64,000 nucleotides of DNA from positions 19,100,273 to 19,164,272 of the forward strand of contig OZ022241.1 in NCBI GenBank assembly GCA_963978895.1, read 5' to 3'. Position 1 is the first letter of the stretch. Each line of letters starts with the position of its first letter. The translations under genes and the position numbers were made by a program. The stretch comes from Erpobdella octoculata (lineage: Eukaryota; Annelida; Clitellata; Hirudinida; Erpobdellidae). The notes beneath the pieces are model-generated. The model did not search any database and had not been told where the DNA came from. It saw only the letters and a list, made by a program, of their open reading frames with translations. Positions 1 to 12,518 of this stretch are shown piece after piece.

Positions 1-2070
1 TCTGCTACTAATTTATAAATCATGTTCTCAATATACTCTGGTTACAACGTTCAACGATACTTGATGCGTCAGGATGTCCAGGAGAATTAAAATGTAAACT
101 AAATCCTAAATATTTTAGAAAATGTTGAGTTAATTTACTTGTGAAATTACTATCACAATCAGAGCTAATAACACGTTGGATGGAAAAGTTCATAAAAATC
201 TGAAAAAGACAATCACAAACGGCTCAATGAATGTAAGAAAAGGTCATAGGCCATCTTGAGAAAAGATCAACCACAACTAACTCATAATTAAATCTAGGTT
301 TAGAAGTTTTACTAATCCCGTCTGGGAAAAGAGGTCCGATACAGTGCATTACCAGGTGACTAAGGGGAAATTTATCGCTTCTAAGTATTGGTTGTTTGTG
401 AATGCGATCTTTTTTTCTTAATGCGAGTTCTTAATTGACATGTCTCACAGGACTCGCAGAATGCTTTTACTTTACATTCCATTTCTGAACACCAAAAATT
501 CATGCATATATGCTGCAATGCGTCCTGCACACGGGGCTTTATTACCTAATTCTAAAACATCGGTAACTCGGTTATCAGGTAAACATAATTGTTTATAAAC
601 TTGGGTCTCCATAAAGCTTCTTTATGGTATAACAAACCACCTTCAACAAAAATACTTTTTTTTCAAAAAGATTTTAAAGTCGGACAAGTCTTTTGTTCTT
701 CAATAAATAAACTAGCATCCACTGCACCATCACTGTCGGTTGAAAGGGAAACATCCAAACTAGCCTCGTCGGTTGAAACAAAATCCTCAGGAACAACTTC
801 GTCAGGAACCACCTCGACCACCGCTACTGACTCTTCACCACTCACAACTTGAGTAGACAAAGGTACAGCTGTGTATTCTGCCTCATTATCATCATCAGAA
901 AATTCAGACAATCACAACAACTCCTCAACAATTCTGAGATTCTAAAGTTAAGTAATTACCTGGTATAACATCGTTATGAGGAACCACGACCTCATATAAA
1001 GTTTCTGCCTCAAGCCTATCGTTAACACCGGAGTGAATTATGATAGCTTCACTTAAATATATCACAAAGAGAAAAACGCCTTAAACACTGGAGAATTATT
1101 AGGGAAATCAATTGAATCACGTCCAGGCTGTAACAATAATTGTACGCAATCTACTATCCTCGGGAAATTATTTAAGCCAGTCGATTAAGCTCCCGTAGTT
1201 GGAAGAACACCTAAAGAATCTATCAAATGTTGTCTGATACAGTTTATTTCAGCTCCATTGTCTATTAAAGCTCGTTGGGTTATTGATTGATTTACCCCAA
1301 CATCTCTAAATGGTCGTTTATAAAATTTATCAGTATCAATTATTTTAGGTAATTCTGAATTGACGTGAGCTTTGTTCTGGGAATAATCTTGGTTCAGTAC
1401 CTGACAACAATTTATTTTACACTGTTCTGACTTGCAACAAGTTATAACAAGTAATAACAACGAAGTCGTTTTATACTATTAACATTATCATTATTATTTG
1501 AAATAGATGGATTGCCATAACGATACTCTGACTGCTTATTAATATTGGACTTGAAATTAGTATTAAAATTTTTGTTCAGTATTAGATTTAGTATTTTTCT
1601 GATTGAACAATCTTGGTTTGGAATATTGAATCAGTTGATTGCCCAAATTATTCATAACTTAACCAACCACCTCTTTCCATCACTGTCATCTGATCCAAGC
1701 AACTACTAGGCATTAAATCTTTTAATCGGTCAGCACAGAACAAACTTATTAATTCATCAAAAGTAGTCACGTTTCTACTCTAAATATAATATGATAAAGC
1801 TGTATGTAACTTGGCTTCTAGATTTATGTATGTTTGATTGGGAGCTTTTCGAATAGACATAAATTGTTGTCTTAAGGACAGAGGAATAATTCGAAATCCT
1901 AGTAATATAATTCTTTTAAATTTATTATAGTCATCAAGTTGGGAAGATGAGAATCGACTTATCATATGTTTACTTCTATCGTTTAATTTGGATAATACAA
2001 TTTTCGGTTTAATGTTTTTGTCTATCTCGTAAGAATAAAATTGCTTTTCTAAAAATTTAAAATAACCAGG
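1..2070 (-). mobile_element. Decayed Ty3/gypsy-like LTR retrotransposon (gag, protease, integrase remnants)
   Basis: Read on the minus strand, parts of gag and pol appear in the expected order but in broken frames. A gag-like capsid stretch lies at about 2070-1640 (a YNKFKRIILLGF-type helix, then a conserved RLKDLMP block). A retropepsin-like segment follows at 1340-1200, with ALIDNGAE where ALIDTGAE would be normal. The acidic RNaseH-integrase linker is at 915-600. The integrase is at about 560-1: a zinc-binding CETCQ region, an SSDCDSNF motif holding one catalytic Asp, and an ERCNQ motif holding the catalytic Glu. No reverse transcriptase or RNase H domain can be read between protease and linker, although about 2 kb would be needed, so the copy is internally deleted as well as full of stops. 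The element continues past the left edge. No LTR was identified. Confidence 0.7.
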
Positions 2071-3411
2071 GGAAGTTCAATGGGTGTAAAGCGATCCTCA
2101 GGTACTAACTATTTTATTCGATATACCGCTTTAACTACCACCTAAACCTGGCTGGTTCCAAGAGCTGCGGTGATCCGACAATTCGGAAAATGTTCAGAAC
2201 GGAAATTGTAGCTTTATTCTTTCCTCTCAAAAGCAGATTAGGCAGCTTACTGACGCTGCCAAGAGGCAAGGGACGGTTGACGGTTACGCTAAAAAGTCTC
2301 TAAATGACTTTTCCACTAGATAGTAGATAGATAAGTTTTTAAATCAGTCTTAGTGTTTCTTGAGCTGCTTTCAGTCGTTGCCGAAACAACGCTTTTGACA
2401 TGCGTAAGAATCAGAAATAAATAAACAATTCCTGTCTTTGGCCGCAATTTAATTTTACGGGTTCCTAATTTTCAGAAAATATAACTATAAAAACTGCTTC
2501 GCTGAAACGGTATTTGTATACCGGTCCATGTTTGGTTTCACGCAGTTTTTTATCCAGACGCCTTGGGGAAAATTTCCGACCCCCCCCCATTTTAAATTTG
2601 TCCAAAATCAATTTGGGAAGAATAATTATTTTTGTGGAAAATAGTAAGGAGCTTTTGAAAAACAAAAAAGTTTGATTTCAATTCTTTTAAATTGGGTTTA
2701 CTTAATAAAAGAAATTTTAGATATCCTGCAACGGTTTGCATAACGTCAGTAATCAAAATAAAAAAAAAACTAAAAAATCTTTGGGCTCCCCTTATCAAAT
2801 TTGTGGGTCCGCCATTGATTCACTTGTTTAACAACTGCTATTGTTAATGTACATTGTTAACAAAATGCTTGTTTTTAGAATTGTCACGGACATTTGAACT
2901 AGTATTTATAGTAGGGAAACAAAATTTAGGTAACTAAGTGGAAAATGGCAAAATAGCTCCTATTTGCCATTCCATAAAAATATACGTAGTTTATTTTCTG
3001 AACTGCAGTATAAAACTAGAGGACCTGATTGAAGAAGGGGCCTGGCCTCCCCGGCCCCATAGCTGGTTACGGTTCTGTCTGGCTCCCCCCCCCCCCCCGT
3101 TGATTCTTCAATGAAGATGTCACCATTAATTTAAATATGCTACTTGAATAACATAAGGCTTGTGCTGAAATGTGTCTTTGTTTTCTTCTGACTATTTAAT
3201 ACCGATGCTAATTAAAACTTTACATTTTTGATCGGTTTCTATCTAGTAAGCTTTTCAGTGACATACAAAACCGATTCTCTTCCCGTCCTAGACAGCCGTG
3301 CATGGTGCATGGTGCATGGTGCATGGGACATCTGTTCACTGCCGTTCACTTTTTGTTACTTTCTTCGATTTTCTTCTGATTTGCATATTTTTAATAACTT
3401 CACATTTTGAG
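2071..3411. other. No gene seen
   Basis: AT-rich sequence with scattered stops in all frames. There are G/C homopolymers near 2580 and 3088. A short direct repeat of a 9-bp GTGCATGGT-type unit lies at 3298-3325. The segment around 2795-2820 ends in a TCCGCCATTG motif that resembles the end of a hAT-type repeat, but no partner end was found. Confidence 0.4.
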
Positions 3412-3805
3412 TATCACCGACATCCAACCTCAAATAGAAACACAACTTTTGACACAAATGGTGGATTATTCCTCCCATGTTGTGTCCAATAAATCCACAT
3501 GTGTTGTGCAATTCTCAACCGCTCATTGTACACAATGGAAGCATCGCATCGATGTTGTCATTTACGAAAGCGACTCCAGCAAAACTGCAGCTCTCTTTGA
3601 TGATTTAATATTCACATGGGAGAAGACTGGCTGGGCATCGTTCATTAATATTAATCGACCTGTGACGTTGAAAGACGTCACGATGTATTGTGAAAAAGTT
3701 TTTGTAAAAAAAACCGAAAACCTGAAATTTTGTAGAAACACGACATATAGACGCATGTGTTACAAAAGTCTACACCTGCACGTACATTCTCCAAAATTCT
3801 ACAAT
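3412..3805 (+). CDS. Candidate internal coding exon of unknown gene
   Basis: An open frame of about 144 codons (3407-3841) of non-repetitive composition runs from a possible acceptor (TTTTGAG at 3411) to a strong donor (AAT|GTAAGT, GT at 3806). It contains eight cysteines and several aromatic residues, as in a folded extracellular or secreted domain, but I do not recognise the family. No neighbouring exon with matching phase was found within several kb. It could be a real exon of a gene with large introns, a remnant of a domesticated element, or a chance ORF. Confidence 0.3.
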
Positions 3806-3841
3806 GTAAGTGCAACTACAACTGCATTTGTACGCTTATGA

Positions 3842-5549
3842 ACGCTACGTGCTCCTAATACAACTGCTATGTATGTATTTTTAATGCAATTGTATGTGTA
3901 CAGATTTGTATCTTTCCTCTGATTTCTCTTTGCCTCTCCGCTTTCTTTCTCTCTCCCCTCTCTTTCTCCGTCTCTCTCGTGGGTTTCAAGTAGATTCAGT
4001 TTTCCAATTTATTTACGTGAGACGTTTGCAGTAAAGACAAAATTCTTCGCTCTTTTTCTCTTTTCTTTTTCTCTTTCTTTGATCAATTGCTTTGAGTAGT
4101 GCAAAGGGTATTATTACTTTCTCTTTCTGTCTCTCTTTTTATGTCTTTATCTTTCTTTCGTTCCCCTTAAATAAGCTCTTTATTTTTTTTTACTTCTGGA
4201 TAAGCTTGTTTTTAGAGAGCCGTTTAATGCATTTGATATTTGAATACATGTTTTCAAACATGTGCTCCCAAGAACGCACATCTCTTTTATAAGCATTTTT
4301 TATTATTTATCTCGTTTATATGTATTTAGTGCAACGCCAGTAAGGAAATAAATCTTACAGAGAAGTAATGTCCTTGACTTTTCATGGCTAATAAAAAGAC
4401 ATGATGCATTAGCGGTGATTTAGAAATTAGCATAAAGTTTTCCACAATTGCTTCTTAAATTAATTTCTCTTTTAGTCTGAAAATTTGTTTTTTTTTCTTT
4501 GAAGACGCAGTCTACGTGTTTTTCACTTTCATAAAAAATGAACTGATTGAAAGAAAATGGTGATGGTGAGGCTGATGATGATGATGTATTGATCGATGAC
4601 GATTGATGGGAGTAACAGTAAAAATCATTAAATATGAATCGCTATGATGATTGCAAACTTCTTTACTATTAAATGTTTTCATGTGATATTGATCATTCTC
4701 CATCATCCTGCAACCTTCTTCAAACCTGGAAATAATGAAGTGTAAGCATGTAAAGAAGTTACAATTACTTTGTCGGAAATACTTGTTTGTTTAGTGTTGG
4801 CAATTTTTTTTTACTTCACTTGGGAGCAAAATTCAATGTTAACAATTTAAATAAAAACGTGATAACGTTTTTCAAAAATCGTTTATAAACTATTAAAGCT
4901 CAAAATATAATTGTATTTGTCCAATATATTTTTATCGAGCACCTTCAATATTTTCTAAAACAAAGTTGTTAATAGATCTGTAAATAAAATTCTCGAACAA
5001 TGGCGTGGAGTGTACATCAATGGTGAGATAGATATGCCGTATTACTGTGGTCAAACAAATCCTTCTGAAAAAATATAAAAAAAATACTTGGAAATAAAAG
5101 TGAAATAGTTTGGGTGGTCACTCAAGGGTGGTCGATCGTGAGGGGTACAACTGTACTATTCATTGCATATGGCTGGTCAAACTATGTGCGAAAGAATTAG
5201 CATGACAAGAAATGTGAAAAAACAATTCTTCAACAAAGTTTATATTTTTCTTCTCCCGCTGATATAATGTATAAGACCTGGCAAATATTTTTAAAACTAA
5301 AAAAGAAGCTTTTTTACAAATTTAGGTGGTCGTATTTTTCACGTTTTTTATAAGTAATATAATTATATATATTTTAAAAGCTTTCTAATTTAATTAAAAA
5401 AAAATAATAAAATTTTGTGAATTTCTTTAAAACACCACAACTTTGCAAACACCAACATTATAGACCAGAAGTCTCACATCTCACATCACGTCAGGTGGAA
5501 CGATACCGTAGCCTATGAAGTTCATCCGAGGCTGGTTAAATTGTTAACT
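3842..5549. other. No gene seen; CT-rich tract
   Basis: A pyrimidine-rich stretch (CTCTTT-type) covers about 3905-4150. The rest is AT-rich with no supportable ORF, RNA gene or transposon end. Confidence 0.4.
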
Positions 5550-5557
5550 GAAGGGGG

Positions 5558-6399
5558 CAGAGGCGTAGCGAGGGTTTTTGGCGCCCGGGGCGAAACTATA
5601 AATTTTGCGCCCCCCGGCGCCCCCGGGCCCCCCCCGTTGCAATGAAAAAGTTAAAGTTAAACGTTACGTGTCCTATTGTTCTTATCATTTCACTTTTGTT
5701 GAGAAAAAGATTCGATGTTTACTTCGTTCATACTTTTGCCGTTCTCTTAAGAACTAAAAGTGTAGGTTTATATGCGTGCGTTTTGGCGCCATCTTTTCGC
5801 GATCATATTTGAAAAAAAATGCGGCAAGCAAAAATTTTATTTAAAATACCGTAAAGAACAGAAATAAATTTTTTAAAAATCCACAAAACTCAGTGAGAAT
5901 AAATGTAATAAATAAATGTCAATAAATGCACACACTGATGAAATTAAATATGGTCCTTAGGCTGTGTGTCATAAACTTGATGTCATAAAGCAAGAGCAGC
6001 TTTCAAAACATTGGCTCTACGTCAACGATATGAAATGACTGGTGACTGGAGCATGAAGGGGTCACCAAGTTCCACCTTGCCTGAGCCGGAGATCTGTGCC
6101 TAGATTGTGGCTGGTGGGTTTGAAATGAAACACATGAGTGACATGGCTCTCTCCCTTCCTAAGAACCTAACAAGTTTGATGGTGCAGAACAACTAAATGG
6201 AATGAAGCAGCAGATATACAACTAGACTGTGGACGATATCCTGATGCAAGGAAGGAAACTACTGTTTTTCTTGCATCTTACGCAAACTTTGAGAGAGAGT
6301 TAGTCTAGCATGAATATACTGTATCTTCCTCTTCGGCGCCCCCCCAAAATGGCGCCCGGGGCAGCTCGCCCCCCCTGCCCCCCCCTAGCTACGCCCCTG
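5558..6399. mobile_element. Non-autonomous hAT-type element with perfect 8-bp TSD
   Basis: The element is 842 bp. Its ends are imperfect inverted repeats: CAGAGGCGTAGCGAGGG at the left and, reverse-complemented, CAGGGGCGTAGCTAGGG at the right (15 of 17 identical). It is flanked by an exact 8-bp duplication, GAAGGGGG, at 5550-5557 and 6400-6407. CAGRGGCGTAGC ends and 8-bp duplications are hallmarks of hAT transposons. The interior has GGCGCCCGGGG subterminal repeats at both ends and no transposase frame, so it would depend on a transposase supplied elsewhere. Confidence 0.85.
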
Positions 6400-6407
6400 G
6401 AAGGGGG

Positions 6408-7394
6408 GTCGATATACCGGCCCTTGTCCAATTTATTGAACCTTAATAGTTGGCGGGCTGGAGTGAATCAAGCCTTGAGCTTTCGGCGGCCTCTCTGTCC
6501 CAAGTCTAACACACAAACACTCTTTCGCCTCACAAAAACACGTCACGGAACACTACATACAGTCTAAATCGTTAATTAATCCAACCTGGTGTTCAGTCTT
6601 AAAATACCTGGTGTAAATGACTATAAACTATTTAATAAAATCAAAATCATCGTCATAAAATGCTGAGGTCCATAGCTGTAAAAAGTTGCCTGGTGTGTTA
6701 CAAAAAAAGTTGTGAAAAGTTAAAGTTAAGGATGCTTTGCTGCTATTTTGTCAAGAGTTGCAACTATTCTTAATTTGTCCCTTATAACACATTTGGACAA
6801 AAAATGTCAAAACAACTAAGACTTTACTCAAGTAAAGTACACAGGAGTCATTCATTGCATAATTAGCAACAGCAGAATTAAATTAGCAACTTGTTTTCTT
6901 GTAGCATTCTAAGTTGAAAAGTAGAAGCAGGTCAGTTTGTAAAGGAAATTAAAGACGTGGAGATGTAAAGCAGACCTTTAGCACAAAGGTGCTAAAGTGA
7001 CCAAGAAATGCGTGCAGTAAATCCGAAAAAGGAAAAATTGTTAGAGCAGTTTCTTATCCAACTTGATAACAAGGTCTAGGAGCTTGAATGATTATGTTTG
7101 AAGAGAGGTGTAGTTTTTCCTACGAAGGTGTGTCTGTAAATCAACTTCCCTTCTTAAAAATGTAACACTCTATTTCAAATACCTTGTATTTATTATTTTC
7201 ATTAATTAATGCCCAAATATCAAGCTGACCAAATCATTATAAAAAATCTCAATAAATCTATTCAAGTCAGTTTCCACTCCTTTGTTGCTTCATGCAGAGT
7301 TAAAATACATAAACTTAATGTATTTTCAGCGTTGGAAATTACAAATTTTTCAAGTTCATTAATAGTAAGCCCGGAATATTCAAGGAAACACGTT
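6408..7394. other. No gene seen
   Basis: Unique-looking AT-rich DNA. The segment near 6600-6645 (GGTGTAAATGACTATAAACTA) resembles sequence at 60503-60525, which suggests both are tails of one dispersed repeat family. No coding region is supported. Confidence 0.35.
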
Positions 7395-7560
7395 GTTTTT
7401 GTTTGAGTTGGTAGAGTGTTAGCCTTGAATGTGAGAACTTCACGGTTCGACTCACAATCTCTGCCAGGTAGCCCTTTTTATCGGAAGACTTAGCGAGTAA
7501 CATCAGCGCCATTGAGCTCTGTAAAAGTTGTTCTATAAATTACCCCATTCCATTTAATTT
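7395..7560 (+). repeat. tRNA-derived SINE-like sequence (degenerate)
   Basis: A box-A-like GAGTTGGTAGAG and a box-B-like GGTTCGACTC lie about 45 bp apart (7400-7450). They are followed by a body ending in an AGCGCC...TCTATAAATTA tail. The cloverleaf arms do not pair well, so this is read as a SINE head rather than a working tRNA. Confidence 0.45.
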
Positions 7561-8712
7561 TCATTTCAAAAACCAGGTAATAAGGGCGACATTCTATGAC
7601 GTGTTTTCATGGCGAGCTCAATAGTGTATCTCCTTTTATGATTGAATATTATTGATTAAAAAGTAAAATCTTTGCTCCTGAGCAGCTATAAATATTTTTG
7701 TGCATGGAAACTGTGGATGAAAACGGCAAATTGTAGAATCTTAGATGTAAAATTTATAATGGACATACGAAGGCAACTTGACACATTAATAACATTGAGA
7801 GGAAAAGATACAAAGAGATACATCACAGATAATCCACGCACTTAAGATATGTTGACAAATCAAGGAGTATGAACGCATAGAATTATTATACATATTAATT
7901 ACTGTTCAGCTTTGTTCCGGGTGTCATGGTCACCTGTTAACGGACAAAATATCTCTGGTCAAAAAACCCAAGTACAAAATGTATTCATGACAAAATGTAT
8001 CCAGGTCAAAATGTTTCCGGACAAAATTGTATGTAACGTTTTATCTGAGATAAAAGTAACTAAACATATTATCTCACATACATACACACATACATACACA
8101 CATATACATACACACACATGCGCGCGTGCCCACACACGAACACAACTTTTGTTGCCCACGAGGACAGATGAGTTTAATCTTGATGAGTGTCCGATGGACA
8201 ACCGGTCGTTAGCTACATAACTGGACAATAAAGCAGTGCTCAATGGGCTACTGCTTCTTCCACTGATGACCCCAAAAACAAAAAACACATTCACATACAC
8301 TCTCACATCCACGCTCATTTCGGTTGTTTTCCTCTTTTAGTTTTGTTCCGTTTCATTTCTTGTATTATGGATTGATTATGGATTTTTCATAACTAAATTG
8401 CAATTAATAATATTAATGTTCTTAAATAAATAAGACAAATATTGAGTCTGAAGTATAGTTACAACTTACTAACAGAGTCATGCAAGGTTACCCGGCGTTG
8501 CCCAAGTTTTTGAAAATTGTCCCCGTTTTTTGTCCATAAAACGTGAAATAATGAACAGTGTTTTATTTAAATTGCTTAAAACCTTATCCATAGGCTTCTT
8601 TATATATACTTTACCTAATAAGAAGTCCATGCATTTTCCCCCAAAGTACGGATGAAGGGATGGATGGATAGACGGATAAAGAAATGGATATATATATTAA
8701 TATATATGTAAT
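7561..8712. other. No gene seen; short AC/ACAT tracts and (GGAT)n
   Basis: An imperfect ACAT/ACAC tract lies at about 8080-8135. A GGATGGATAGACGGATAAAG-type tract at about 8651-8692 leads into the (TATG)n array. ORFs here are low-complexity translations. Confidence 0.4.
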
Positions 8713-8804
8713 ATATGTATGTATGTATGTGTGTATGTATGTATGTATGTATTATGTATGTATGTATGTATGTATGTATGTATGTATGTATGTATGTGTG
8801 TGTG
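8713..8804. repeat. (TATG/TGTA)n microsatellite, left side of LINE insertion
   Basis: About 20 copies of a TATG unit, ending in TGTG repeats at 8804, directly abut the 3' end of the RLE-type LINE. The same repeat resumes on the other side of the LINE at 12519. Confidence 0.9.
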
Positions 8805-11800
8805 TTCACTCCTGAAGAGCTTTTCTGTGGAGGTCATCAGAAGAAAACCCCCCTCGAGCAAACGTTTCGGCTCTTTAATTTCTTGACGTTCTAAGGGGGG
8901 CGAGCCACGTTCGACGGACGAACGTCCTCCGGCAGAAAATGTTTTTGTTCTTTTCCGACATCGAATTTCTATCATTCCTTGCATCGTGGCAGATATTTGT
9001 CATGCAAATAAACTCGCGACTTTAGAGAAATTCAGACTATTCAAGTGAGAAAACCTTCGACGACATAACGGCTTCGCTTTCGTAGCGGTACTTAATATCG
9101 CCACGTAAACAAAGACGAAGCAATTCTATTCTTGCGGAGCGGAGAGAGCGGCTTCTAAATTTGGAAAATCTTCTTTTTTCTCTCTTTGAGACCAAATCCA
9201 GAATGAAGCCGATTCTGCTGCTTCAGAAATCTGTTTAATTGCACGGGTCCGCTCTCTGTTAGACATTCCCAGGGCCCGCAGCAACTTTAGCAAAGATTTA
9301 CCAACCAAACCGCGTGCTCCGACTTCAACAGCAAAAAGCTCAGCTCTTGAGCCATTTGCTTCCAAATCCAACATCAATTCTCTGTATCTTTCTAGTTTCA
9401 TGATGTTACTGGCCTCCATGTTGCTTTCCCAAGGCACTGTCAACTCGATGAAAAGAAATGTCTTGGCCAGACTCGAAAAAACAACTATGTCTGGCCTTTT
9501 TCCACTTTCCTTTATTGAAACTGGGAAGCACTTTTCCGTTTTCAGATCGGCAGAGACCCTCCAGTCGTTCGCCGCATGGAAAACATTCTCTCCTTCCGTG
9601 AGGGTTCTTTTTGGGCGATTTAGCTGCGGCAATCCCTCTCTCAAAAAATAAATCCTCCTCCTAGGTTTTACCTCCATTGAGTTGGCTTTTCGGCAGGCCT
9701 CTTTTACAAATCCCAGCAGCTTTTGGAGAACAAGGTTGTGGCGCCACGTGTATCTACCATGAGAAAGGGAATAGGAGCAGGAGGAAAGAATATGAATCAA
9801 TGACTGCGACTGACCGCAGAGCTGACACTCATCGTTCTCAATTAATTTCCATTTCTTTAAATTGCTGGCTGTTGGCAGCTGATCATACATCGATCTAATG
9901 AGGAACGATAGCCGCACTGGAGCATAGCGCCATATATCTTCCCATGACAGAGACCGCTGAACTGTCTCCTCCCATCTGGTCCAGTCGCCTTGCTGTTACA
10001 ATTGTGCGCTCTTCACAACTCTCTCGCTTTCTATCGCTTGCTTTCTGTCCTGAACAATCAAGTCTGATCTTTCCTGAGCGTTTGCCTTGGACCACCAGAG
10101 ATGGTGGTTCCATCCAACACCATGCCGCCCCAACTGAACTGCTCCGGTCTTTTCAGTCCACTGGAGCGAAACCGTGGCATTCTCTATTTCAACCCTAGCA
10201 TTCCATTTGGTTCCTGAGATTAGAGTTGGTTTTACCTCAGCGACTCTCTGATCCGTTGAATTATCGAGCATCATCTGAGTTCTCAGTTTGCTGATCTTGA
10301 AATCTTCAACAAAAGACCGCAATGGAAGTCTCAGCTTGGCTGTTTTGCCGTAGAGAGCCACAGACGTCAATCCCGGAGGCAGACCCAACCATTGACGTGT
10401 AAAACGAGCTATCTTTCTTTCTAGTTTCTCCACAACTTGCAGACCAATTTCATAGACTGTCAAAGGCCAAAGCAGTCTTGGCACTAAAACAAATTGCAAA
10501 ATCCACACTTTGAACCTGCTCTGAAGCGGAGCAGCATTAATGCTTTCCATGGAGACAGTTGCCATACGGAGAATAGAAGCACCCTGATCAACGTCATTCA
10601 GGGATTTACAATACCATCTCCCGAGACTTTTCACTGGTTCGTCGCTCACTTTTGGAATCTTGTTACCATCAACAGAGAAAACGGTGTATTCGTCAATTTT
10701 ACCGCGACGCAGGGAGAGACTTCTCGATTTAGATGCTTTAAAACTCATTCCGCACCATTTGAGTAGATCGCTGAAGACATCAAGTGTCCGTCTCATTGAA
10801 ATACACTTATTCAAACTAATTGTCGTGTCGTCCATGAAAGCTCTCAGAGGTGGCATGAAAATACCTCGGCCGACATAAACATCTTCTACCCTTGCACCAA
10901 CTGAATTCAGAAGTAGTTGCATTGCTAGCACGAATAATATGGGAGAAATAGAGCACCCCATGGCGATACCGACCTGAAGACGAAACCAATCGGTTGAACA
11001 CGTCTTTGTCGATAATCTCAGGTGAAAATCTTGAAAATACTGTCGTAGAATATCCATAACGAACTTTGGAACATGGTGCATCGTCAAAGCTCTCCAAATC
11101 AGCTGGTGACGAACCGCTCCATAAGCATTTGCAAGATCAAGCCAAACGACGTGCAAACTGAGTCGATTCTGTTTTGCTTTTTTTATAGACTCCCAGATCA
11201 TGGTAGAATGTTCGATGCAACCAGGAACACCAGGGATTCCTCCTTTCTGAATTGACTTGTCTATGTAGTCGTTTTGTGTTAGATAGCTCGTCAACCTCTT
11301 GGCAAGCACAGCAAAAAATATTTTTCCTTCAACATTGAGAAGAGAAATTGGTCTGAACTGATTGATGTCGACTGAAACTTTCTCCTTTGGTATAAAAATG
11401 CCTTCAGCTTTTTGCCACTCTTTATCAACAGACCCGGAAGTCCAAGCAGACTTGAGCAATGAATGTAAAACTTTCAACACACCCGGACATTTTTTATACA
11501 CCAGGTATGGTACACCATTTGGACCTGGAGCAGATCTATTTCTTGTTTTTCGGAGGAATTGGGATATGTCAAAAATTGAAATTACTCCCTCGTTGAAAGC
11601 AACCTTTGGAAGAGGAATCTCGGGAAGATCTGATCTTTCAGCTAGTTCTTTATCGCCCAAGGGGTCAATGAAAGCAGCTCGGAAGTGATGATCAAGCTGC
11701 TCTTTACTGACTTGCAGAGTACCTGACTTTGGTGGATCGAGCAAGCTTTTACCATAACGGAATGGATCTCTGACAAACTGGAATCTTGCCTTCCTTTGTT

Positions 11801-12518
11801 CTCTTTTCTTTACCCGCAAACGTTCAGCTCGCAAGAGTGCACTCAATCGTTGCCTCAAGTCATGTCGTAATGCTGAGAGCCCTGGTTTCTCGTTGTCTGG
11901 AGCTCTCCTCCATTGTTGACGAAGTCGTTTTTTTTCCTTTTTGAGTCTAGCAATCTCTCGTTGTCGCCTTGAAATATGAGTTTTTTCGCCTCTGTCCATG
12001 AGAACTTTTTTCTTGGAACCGAACATCTCTAAACACTTGTTGTAAATGGTGTCAGTTAGATTGTTCACTTGAAACATTGGAAATTCTTTCATCTGCACTT
12101 TGAGAAGCTTGGAAAGTATCTCGTCGAGCTTCGACCAATCCACTTTGTGAGCAGCAGCGGGGAAGTTAATTCTAGCCCGAGGTGGCCTATTCTCGTCGCT
12201 ATCAGTATCGTGGAACCTGTCGGGGCTGTGGTTGGCATCCGGCCCGACTTGGCCCGGCGTTTTACCTGAAGCAATGCTTGCTTCAGTACGATGATCCTGT
12301 ACAGCTTTAAGCAGGCAACCCATTTTCGTACGGTGAACCTTCATACCGCGGCTTGTTGCGAAACCTCTACCGCACACACACTCATGAAGTGTTCCCCCAT
12401 TAGGGTCCGTTGGAAGAGCAAGGTCGATGGCCGTAGGTCCGATTGTGAGCTCATCATACTCCCCCTCCTTTCGGTTGGAGCTCTGGGGGCATAAATTCGA
12501 TTTCGTTGTCGCAGCTAG
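8805..12518 (-). mobile_element. RLE-type (R2-superfamily) non-LTR retrotransposon inserted in a TGTA microsatellite
   Basis: A 3.7-kb element lies exactly between two blocks of the same tetranucleotide repeat. On the minus strand it has a very short 5' leader next to the repeat, a single long ORF (about 12500-9126) and a roughly 320-bp 3' UTR that ends at the microsatellite with no poly(A). The domain order of zinc finger, reverse transcriptase, CCHC knuckle and restriction-like endonuclease defines the R2/R4/NeSL/HERO group of LINEs. Members of that group usually insert site-specifically. Among LINEs, Dong (TAA repeats) and Waldo (ACAY repeats) are known to target microsatellites. The clade within the RLE group cannot be settled by eye. 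Confidence 0.88.
9126..12500 (-). pseudogene. Reverse transcriptase/restriction-like endonuclease ORF of the RLE LINE, one in-frame stop
   Basis: The ORF would encode target-primed reverse transcription. Near the N-terminus is a zinc finger (CVCGRGFATSRG, then HRTKMGC). The RT core follows: RSAPGPNGVPY, a RPISLLN block, LDLANAYGAV with a catalytic Asp, and the active site AFMDDTTIS. After the RT come a CQLCG...H...C knuckle (about 9830-9770) and the nuclease motifs KRPDIVV and FIELTVPWE (about 9500-9420). The frame is continuous except for one TAA at 9996-9998, between RT and nuclease. Sequence on both sides stays in the same frame and reads as normal protein, so a single nonsense change inactivates this copy. 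No clear initiator ATG is seen upstream of the zinc finger. Upstream codons run into the TGTA repeat and are not counted as coding. Confidence 0.88.

Noticed and set aside
9126..9917. Separate 263-codon gene downstream of the LINE RT
   Set aside because: It is in the same frame as the RT ORF, separated only by a TAA, and carries the CCHC and nuclease motifs of the same protein.
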